Origin: Spirochaetaceae bacterium
GTDB taxonomy: Bacteria > Spirochaetota > Spirochaetia > B11-G9
Assembly (NCBI GenBank): GCA_030633365.1
Contig: DAOVSY010000063.1
Span: 1-11,110, forward strand
Direction of reading: 5' to 3'
DNA: 11,110 nt
A program made the translations under genes and the position numbers. Below, in pieces: positions 6,435-11,110 of this stretch; position 1 is the first letter of the stretch, and the number at the start of each line of letters is the position of its first letter. Under the pieces are notes generated by a model. It was not told the origin of the DNA, ran no database searches, and worked only from the letters and a program-made list of their open reading frames with translations.

Positions 6435-7802
6435 TTATTTAGAAAATAAATATGAAATATCACTATAAGTAGTAAGGAAAAACAGTATGAGTATTATAAA
6501 AAAACCAATGCTTTGATATCTGTAGAATATACTTGGTTTAAGAGCTTTGCCTCTTACAAGTTCAATACTTGTAAATAAAATTAAACCCCCATCAAAAATT
6601 GGAATAGGAAGTAGATTTGCAAACCCCAGTGCGACACTTATCATACTTAAAAACCTGAAAATTGTAGTTAACCCAGTTTTAATACCCTCTTTGAAACTAC
6701 TGGAAGCAATTTCTCCCACATAGTAACTAATTCGTATTGGTCCGGATACAGCTTTCTTTACATCAATCCCACCAAATAGTAAATAGATGCTTTTTGCAGT
6801 CATAATAAATGTATCAAAGGTTTCTACAATGCCTTTATTCACAGCAGAAATTATATTTAAATTCTCAGATTCAATTATAAGGGTTTCAAAAATAATACCC
6901 AGGTCAGTATTTCCTTCATTCATATAAACAGGAACGAGTGTAACCTCTTTGTTTCCAGTATCAGAATTTATAGTTAAATGAATGTATTCTGGTTTAGGTA
7001 TCAGGGCTTTATAAATATCCAGATAGTTTGTGACTTTGATATCATTGGCATATGTTATAATGTCACCTTTTTTTAATCCACCAATATCTGCAGATGATCC
7101 TGGCGATACACTATTAACTACTGGATCTACCCAGGGTGATACCCCTATACGGCCAGCACCTGTTTCCCTGTTAAGAAGGGGGGTTATGGAAAGGTTGATT
7201 TCCTGGGAATTACGGTTCACTATAATTGATAATTGCTTGTCAGCAGATCCATAGATTAGTTTCTGAATATCTGAATAGCTCTTTATTTTGTTATTATCGA
7301 TACTAATAATTTTATCACCTGTCAGTAATCCTGATTCATCTGCAGGGTTGCTATTGCTGGTTTGAAAAATTTCAGGGTAGTCAGATAGTAGTATAATTTT
7401 ATTACTATAGGTTTTTATTGTAAAACCTGCAGACCATATTAAAGAGAGTACAATTATAGAAAAAATTATATTAAATAAAGGCCCCGCCATATAAGTTATA
7501 ATTCTTTTGATTGGGGAAGCAGAGAAAATTGATCCTTTTTCATAATCTATTTTACTGGCTTTTTCTCTTATGGCATTATTAAACTGCTTTTCTCCTTTCA
7601 TTTTACAGTATCCGCCAATAGGAAAAACACTTATACAGTATTCTGTTTCACCATAAGTAAAAGATAGAAGTTTTTTCCCCATACCAATAGAAAAGGTTTC
7701 TACACTAATACCCATTAATTTAGCAGCAAAAAGATGACCTAATTCATGTACCAGAACTACAATATCCAGCCCAAGAATTCCTATAAATATTGTTAATAAC
7801 AT
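6435..7802 (-). CDS. rseP: Site-2-type intramembrane zinc metalloprotease RseP
   Basis: A site-2 protease that cuts transmembrane segments, classically anti-sigma factors or signal-peptide remnants, in the inner membrane. Length (455 residues) is typical. The first transmembrane helix holds HELGH (His19, Glu20, His23), the zinc and catalytic residues. MAGPLFN (105-111) begins the second helix region. Two PDZ domains occupy the periplasmic loop: about 130-205 (SNPADESGLLTGDKI) and about 225-290 (PGSSADIGGLKKGDII). The third ligand motif NLLPIPIFDGG (396-406, Asp404) is intact, followed by a final membrane helix (about 431-446). The ATG is two bases after the dxr stop, with AGGA in the end of dxr as ribosome binding site. 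The order cdsA-dxr-rseP is shared by many bacteria. No sigma/anti-sigma pair is present here, so its substrate is unknown. Confidence 0.96.
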   Translation of the reverse strand: MLLTIFIGILGLDIVVLVHELGHLFAAKLMGISVETFSIGMGKKLLSFTYGETEYCISVFPIGGYCKMKGEKQFNNAIREKASKIDYEKGSIFSASPIKRIITYMAGPLFNIIFSIIVLSLIWSAGFTIKTYSNKIILLSDYPEIFQTSNSNPADESGLLTGDKIISIDNNKIKSYSDIQKLIYGSADKQLSIIVNRNSQEINLSITPLLNRETGAGRIGVSPWVDPVVNSVSPGSSADIGGLKKGDIITYANDIKVTNYLDIYKALIPKPEYIHLTINSDTGNKEVTLVPVYMNEGNTDLGIIFETLIIESENLNIISAVNKGIVETFDTFIMTAKSIYLLFGGIDVKKAVSGPIRISYYVGEIASSSFKEGIKTGLTTIFRFLSMISVALGFANLLPIPIFDGGLILFTSIELVRGKALKPSIFYRYQSIGFFIILILFFLTTYSDISYLFSK

Positions 7803-7804
7803 TC

Positions 7805-8941
7805 TTATTTCCTGATTTTCTTTTTAATATAGATTTCTGTGGATTCTCTTACTTTAATATCAGTTTCTATTATTTCTTCAAATGAATCAGGCTCTTTTGA
7901 CCAGTCTTTTTCAAGAATACCAGAAACTATTTTTGATATATCTGTAAATTTGATATAATTTTGTAAGAAATAGTCTACAGCTATTTCATTTGCTGCATTA
8001 TAGGCTATCGGATAAGCATTACCCATATTAACTGTATCATAGGCAGATTTCAAAAGTGGATATCTTTCGTAATCTGCTTTAAAAAAAGTTAAACTTTTGT
8101 CTGCAAGATCAAGAGATCCAAAAGAATTTTCCATTAATTCAGGATAAAAAAGTGCATTTCCTATTGGGATTTTCATATCCGGATTGCTTATTTGAGCAAA
8201 CATGGAATTATCTATGGTTCTAATTAAAGAGTGGACCCTGCTTTCCGGGTGAATAAGTACCTTTATTTTATCTCCAGGTAAAGAAAATAAACCGTGAGCC
8301 TCTATTACTTCCAGGCCTTTATTTGCCATAGTAGCAGAATCAATGGTTATCTTTTTCCCCATTTCCCATGTTGGGTGTTTAAGTGCATCTTTTAGAGATA
8401 TATCAGGAAATTCTGTAAGAGGAGTCTGTCTAAAGGGTCCACCGGATGCTGTTAATATAATCTCATTAACTGTACTCGTATCTCTATTTTCCAGTAAATG
8501 AAAAATAGCTGAATGTTCTGAATCCACAGGTAAAATTTTCTTTTGACATTTTGCTGCAAGATTCATTATAAGCTTTCCAGCCATTACTATAGTCTCTTTA
8601 TTTGCAAGAGCCAAATTCTTACCACTTTTAAGTGAAACTACAGAAGGCATCAGGCCGTCTGCCCCTGCAATACCATTAACAACTATATCGGCCTCAGTAT
8701 TTTCAAGCATTTTTAAAATACTGTTTTCCCCGGAATATTGTATATTAGGGTTTTTTGTATATTTACCACTTATGGCTAGTATTGGTACATTAAAAATTTT
8801 AGAAACGTCTATTAATTTTTCTGTATTATTATGAGCGGATATAGCTACTATTGTAAATTTATCTCTATTTTCAAGTACAACTTCAAGAGCACCTTTACCA
8901 ATAGAACCTGTTGCTCCAAGGATGATAATTTTCTTTTTCAT
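7805..8941 (-). CDS. dxr: 1-deoxy-D-xylulose 5-phosphate reductoisomerase
   Basis: Converts 1-deoxy-D-xylulose 5-phosphate to 2-C-methyl-D-erythritol 4-phosphate with NADPH, the committed step of the MEP isoprenoid pathway. At 378 residues it is close to the usual length and appears complete. Visible are the Rossmann nucleotide motif LGATGSIG (8-15), ALANKETIVMAG (111-122), the metal-binding DSEHSAIF (Asp140, Glu142), TASGGPFR (164-171), the substrate loop HPTWEMGKKITIDSATMANKGLE (from 189) with the acidic segment VIEAH, and HPESRVHSLI (231-240) with PDMKIPIGNAL. The ATG has AGGAAAGGA directly upstream. It lies 8 nt after cdsA and two before rseP. In this operon it supplies the isoprenoid precursors that UppS, encoded two genes upstream, uses. 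No missing key residue is evident. Confidence 0.97.
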   Translation of the reverse strand: MKKKIIILGATGSIGKGALEVVLENRDKFTIVAISAHNNTEKLIDVSKIFNVPILAISGKYTKNPNIQYSGENSILKMLENTEADIVVNGIAGADGLMPSVVSLKSGKNLALANKETIVMAGKLIMNLAAKCQKKILPVDSEHSAIFHLLENRDTSTVNEIILTASGGPFRQTPLTEFPDISLKDALKHPTWEMGKKITIDSATMANKGLEVIEAHGLFSLPGDKIKVLIHPESRVHSLIRTIDNSMFAQISNPDMKIPIGNALFYPELMENSFGSLDLADKSLTFFKADYERYPLLKSAYDTVNMGNAYPIAYNAANEIAVDYFLQNYIKFTDISKIVSGILEKDWSKEPDSFEEIIETDIKVRESTEIYIKKKIRK

Positions 8942-8949
8942 TTCCTTTC

Positions 8950-9786
8950 CTATTTAAGAATTATACTCAGAATGAAATAATATGCAGGAGCACAAAAAAG
9001 AATTGAGTCCAGGGAATCAAGCATGCCGCCTCGACCAGGCATAATACTTCCAGAATCTTTTACATTTGCAGATCTTTTAATTGCTGACTCTATTAAATCA
9101 CCTGCATTTGCAGTTATAGCAATTGAAAAGGATAATAAGCTCATTTGTAAAAGTGAAATAGGGAGCTGAAAGAAAATTCTGAATGTTATCCCAGTAACAA
9201 TGGTGAAAATAATTCCACTAATAAAACCGACAATACTTTTGTTTGGACTTACAAGAAATAATTTTGTAGAACTTCTGCCGAATAGACTTCCAAATACAAA
9301 AGCCATTGAATCGTTAGTAAATATAAGTAGAAGAAAAAGGATAATAAATAAAGAAGCATCAGGTAAAATTGAAATTTTAATTGCATAAATCATAAAAATT
9401 CCTGGGTAGAGTAAAATCAGTATTGATCCCATTAATCTATTTATAATTTTTTGAATATTTATTTGATCTTTAATAAAAACTTCTCGCATCATAATTATAC
9501 TTAACAAAACTATTATAATGAGTCCTGTAAACCCTGAACTCATTATGCCTGTCATTTCCAGATAAGCTGCTATAGGAAGATACGCACCTGCAAATGGTAT
9601 TTTTCTCATTGAAAATGAGGAATATTTATTAACCATTCTGAACAATTCAGATGCACCAATAGTTGAACTAAGAACAAGTAGAATATTCCATACTAGATGA
9701 TTGTATTGTGGTAGGAACAATATTATTGAAACTAGTAGTGGTATTGCAATAAAGAACAGTAATAATCTTTGTGTAAGCTGGTTCAA
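8950..9786 (-). CDS. cdsA: Phosphatidate cytidylyltransferase (CDP-diacylglycerol synthase)
   Basis: Makes CDP-diacylglycerol from phosphatidic acid and CTP in the inner membrane, the branch point for phospholipid synthesis. The 278-residue protein is almost entirely hydrophobic, with about eight membrane segments, and ends with the family signature: SAIKRSANVKDSGSIMPGRG followed by GMLDSLDSILF. The KR, KD, GG and two Asp positions match. The signature's usual HGG and DR appear as RGG and DS, mild substitutions at less constant positions, so activity is still expected. The start is TTG at 9786, overlapping the uppS stop by four bases, with GGAGG six bases upstream. This tight coupling to uppS, and dxr following at 8 nt, is the standard lipid-biosynthesis order. 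Confidence 0.93.
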   Translation of the reverse strand: MNQLTQRLLLFFIAIPLLVSIILFLPQYNHLVWNILLVLSSTIGASELFRMVNKYSSFSMRKIPFAGAYLPIAAYLEMTGIMSSGFTGLIIIVLLSIIMMREVFIKDQINIQKIINRLMGSILILLYPGIFMIYAIKISILPDASLFIILFLLLIFTNDSMAFVFGSLFGRSSTKLFLVSPNKSIVGFISGIIFTIVTGITFRIFFQLPISLLQMSLLSFSIAITANAGDLIESAIKRSANVKDSGSIMPGRGGMLDSLDSILFCAPAYYFILSIILK

Positions 9787-10478
9787 TTAAGTCCTCCGAA
9801 TTTCCTATTGCGGTTATTATAGTTATCAACAGCCTTATAAAAATCTTTTTCAGAAAAATCAGGCCATAATTTATCACAGAAGTAATATTCTGAGTAAGCA
9901 CTTTGCCACAAAAGAAAGTTACTGGAGCGCTGATCTCCTGCTGTTCGAATTATTAAATCCGGATCAGGTAAGTCTGGATTATCCATATAAGAACAGAAAG
10001 TTTCTTCATCCAATATTTTTGATGGTTCTGGATTATTTTCATGCCATTTTCTAATTGTTCTGATGATCTCATCTCGACCACCATAATTTATTGCCAGATT
10101 AACTGTTATGGCATTATAATCTTTTGTGTTAAGAATAGTTTTATTTATTTCAAATTGTACATCTTCCGGGAGACCATTAAGATCTCCTGTATGACGAACT
10201 CTAATTTTATTTTTATGATAAAAAGAAGCTTCCTTTCTCATATGACTTATAATCAATTTCATTAGGAATTTGACCTCTTTTTGAGTCCGCTTCCAATTTT
10301 CAGTTGAGAAAACATAAAGTGTTAACCACGGAATATCTAATCTAATAGCTTCTTTAATAATCTTTTTTGCAGTGCTAATTCCCCGGCTATGCCCTGCTGT
10401 TCTGGGAAGCATGCGCTTAGTTGCCCATCTTCCATTTCCATCCATAATAATACCAATATGTTTAAGACCAGTACTCAA
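9783..10478 (-). CDS. uppS: Undecaprenyl diphosphate synthase (cis-prenyltransferase)
   Basis: Condenses isopentenyl diphosphate onto farnesyl diphosphate to make undecaprenyl diphosphate, the lipid carrier for peptidoglycan and other wall polymers. At 231 residues it is near the usual length. Visible are HIGIIMDGNGRWA (7-19, catalytic Asp13), LYVFSTENWKR (54-64), NLAINYGGRDEI (127-138) and the C-terminal substrate site LPDPDLIIRTAGDQRSSNFL (170-189) then LWQSAYSEYYF. The common RTSGE of the last motif reads RTAGD here, a conservative change. The start is TTG at 10478, directly abutting the frr stop with no gap, with GGAG six bases upstream inside the end of frr. It overlaps cdsA by four bases. 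This is the usual frr-uppS-cdsA order. Confidence 0.96.
   Translation of the reverse strand: MSTGLKHIGIIMDGNGRWATKRMLPRTAGHSRGISTAKKIIKEAIRLDIPWLTLYVFSTENWKRTQKEVKFLMKLIISHMRKEASFYHKNKIRVRHTGDLNGLPEDVQFEINKTILNTKDYNAITVNLAINYGGRDEIIRTIRKWHENNPEPSKILDEETFCSYMDNPDLPDPDLIIRTAGDQRSSNFLLWQSAYSEYYFCDKLWPDFSEKDFYKAVDNYNNRNRKFGGLN
9784..9797 (-). promoter_or_regulatory. Ribosome binding site and TTG start of cdsA
   Basis: Minus-strand GGAGG (9797-9793) is six bases before TTG (9786-9784). The TTG shares bases with the uppS TGA stop (TTGA), a start/stop overlap typical of translational coupling. This fixes the start as TTG. Confidence 0.8.
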
Positions 10479-10488
10479 CTAGATCTCC
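10476..10488 (-). promoter_or_regulatory. Ribosome binding site and TTG start of uppS
   Basis: Minus-strand GGAG (10488-10485), within the last codons of frr, lies six bases before TTG (10478-10476). The TTG directly follows the frr TAG stop, so translation of uppS is probably coupled to frr. Confidence 0.75.
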
Positions 10489-11033
10489 ATAATCTCGTTT
10501 TCTTTCACTTCCAGAACATCACCTATTTCTTTAATAAATTTATCTGTAAGTTTCTGAATTTTATCTGTCGCCTTTTTTTCATCATCTTCACTAATATCTC
10601 CGGATTTCTGAAGCTTTTTAAGTTCATCATTTGCATCTCTTCGAATATTCCGGACAGAAACTCTATTTTGTTCTGCAGTATTTTTAGCAACCTTAACAAG
10701 TTCTTTTCTTCTGTCTTCAGTTAAAGGAGGTATATTGATTCTTATAACTTTCCCATCATTATTAGGGTTTACAGATAATTCTGATTTTTGAATTGCTTTT
10801 TCAATTTCACTCAATAAACCTTTGTCCCATGGTTGTATAACAACTAATCTTGCTTCAGGTACTGATATAGTAGCAGCCTGTGCCAGTGGTGTTGGTTGAC
10901 CATATGCTTCGACTTTAATTTTATCAAACAACGCTGCAGAAGCTCTACCTGTTCTTATTGTATTAAATTCTCTTTCAAGAGCTTCTACACTCTTTTTCAT
11001 TTTTCCATCAGCAGTACTTATTATAGATTCCAT
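10479..11033 (-). CDS. frr: Ribosome recycling factor
   Basis: Works with EF-G to split post-termination ribosomes for the next round of translation. The 184-residue length is the family norm. Recognisable stretches are the N-terminal helix with MKKSVEALEREFNTIRTGRA, then YGQPTPLAQAATISVPEARL, the segment VIQPWDKGLLSEIEKAIQKS, NNDGKVIRINIPPLTEDRRK, and the C-terminal helices with VSVRNIRRDANDELKKL, forming the three-helix bundle plus beta domain. ATG has AGGAGG (11044-11039) five bases upstream. It is the first gene of the minus-strand unit visible here. In many bacteria rpsB-tsf-pyrH lie upstream, but what lies beyond the window edge is unseen. The upstream flank is a repeat whose edge abuts the ribosome binding site. 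Confidence 0.97.
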   Translation of the reverse strand: MESIISTADGKMKKSVEALEREFNTIRTGRASAALFDKIKVEAYGQPTPLAQAATISVPEARLVVIQPWDKGLLSEIEKAIQKSELSVNPNNDGKVIRINIPPLTEDRRKELVKVAKNTAEQNRVSVRNIRRDANDELKKLQKSGDISEDDEKKATDKIQKLTDKFIKEIGDVLEVKENEIMEI

Positions 11034-11042
11034 AGTTTCCTC

Positions 11043-11084
11043 CTAAGGTTGCATAGCCGAGCAGGAAGCTTGCTTCCGACCAGG
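11043..11084. repeat. GC-rich interspersed palindromic repeat, copy 3 (variant core)
   Basis: Shares AGGTTGCAT(A)GCCGAGCAG and CGACCAGG with the copies at 3752-3837 but has a different centre. The centre is GGAAGC-TT-GCTTCC (11064-11077), a perfect inverted repeat that can fold with a CTTG loop. The outer arms GGTTG/CGACC again can pair. The left edge overlaps the end of the frr ribosome binding site. Orientation relative to the coding strand of frr is reverse. Confidence 0.85.
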
Positions 11085-11110
11085 CTTTGGTTGCATAGCG
11101 ACCAGACTAA
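11085..11110. repeat. Shortened repeat copy 4, running to the window edge
   Basis: Directly follows copy 3. It keeps GGTTGCATAG and CGACCAG but lacks the whole centre, leaving GGTTG-CATAG-CGACC (11089-11103), a five-base-pair stem (one G-U) with a five-base loop. It ends ACTAA like the other copies and looks like an internal deletion derivative. More copies may lie beyond the window. Confidence 0.75.

Noticed and set aside
10389..10724. Plus-strand open frame opposite frr and uppS
   Set aside because: Phe/Ile/Cys-rich translation typical of antisense AT-rich DNA; both genes below it are certain.

Overview
This AT-rich window is ordinary chromosomal DNA from a bacterium and is dense with housekeeping genes. 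The order rpsR–(DUF2232-like)–rplI–dnaB on one strand, frr–uppS–cdsA–dxr–rseP on the other, and accessory proteins of the ComFB, CpXC and secreted WD40 types together suggest a spirochaete (Spirochaetota). That assignment rests on gene order and protein style, with no database search, so it is moderate in confidence and the genus is open.

Left third (1–3757, plus strand): a replication and ribosome cluster. It holds ribosomal protein S18, whose reading frame stays open to the window edge through a repetitive Ala/Glu/Arg-rich extension; a multi-spanning membrane protein of the YybS/DUF2232 type; ribosomal protein L9 with an extra acidic, internally duplicated tail; and the replicative helicase DnaB. 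After a 94-nt gap that contains a good promoter-like sequence comes a small ComFB-family protein.

Right two thirds (11033 down to 3839, minus strand): one tightly packed, probably single transcription unit: frr, uppS, cdsA, dxr, rseP, a CpXC-domain protein and a secreted WD40-like protein. Gaps range from a 4-nt overlap to 15 nt. The core genes link ribosome recycling with envelope building: Dxr starts the MEP isoprenoid pathway, UppS makes the undecaprenyl carrier lipid, CdsA makes CDP-diacylglycerol, and RseP is an intramembrane protease. Three genes in the unit (uppS, cdsA, the WD40 gene) start with TTG, and each has a well-placed Shine-Dalgarno sequence.

The most unusual non-coding item is a family of short, GC-rich, hairpin-forming repeats. 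Two perfect 43-bp tandem copies fill the junction between the convergent comFB and WD40 genes and supply a stop codon to both. A third copy with a different core and a fourth, internally deleted copy lie just upstream of frr and run to the window edge. No complete new multi-gene system is evident; the repeat family, the duplicated tails on two ribosomal proteins, and the accessory genes at the end of the rseP operon are the points worth pursuing.
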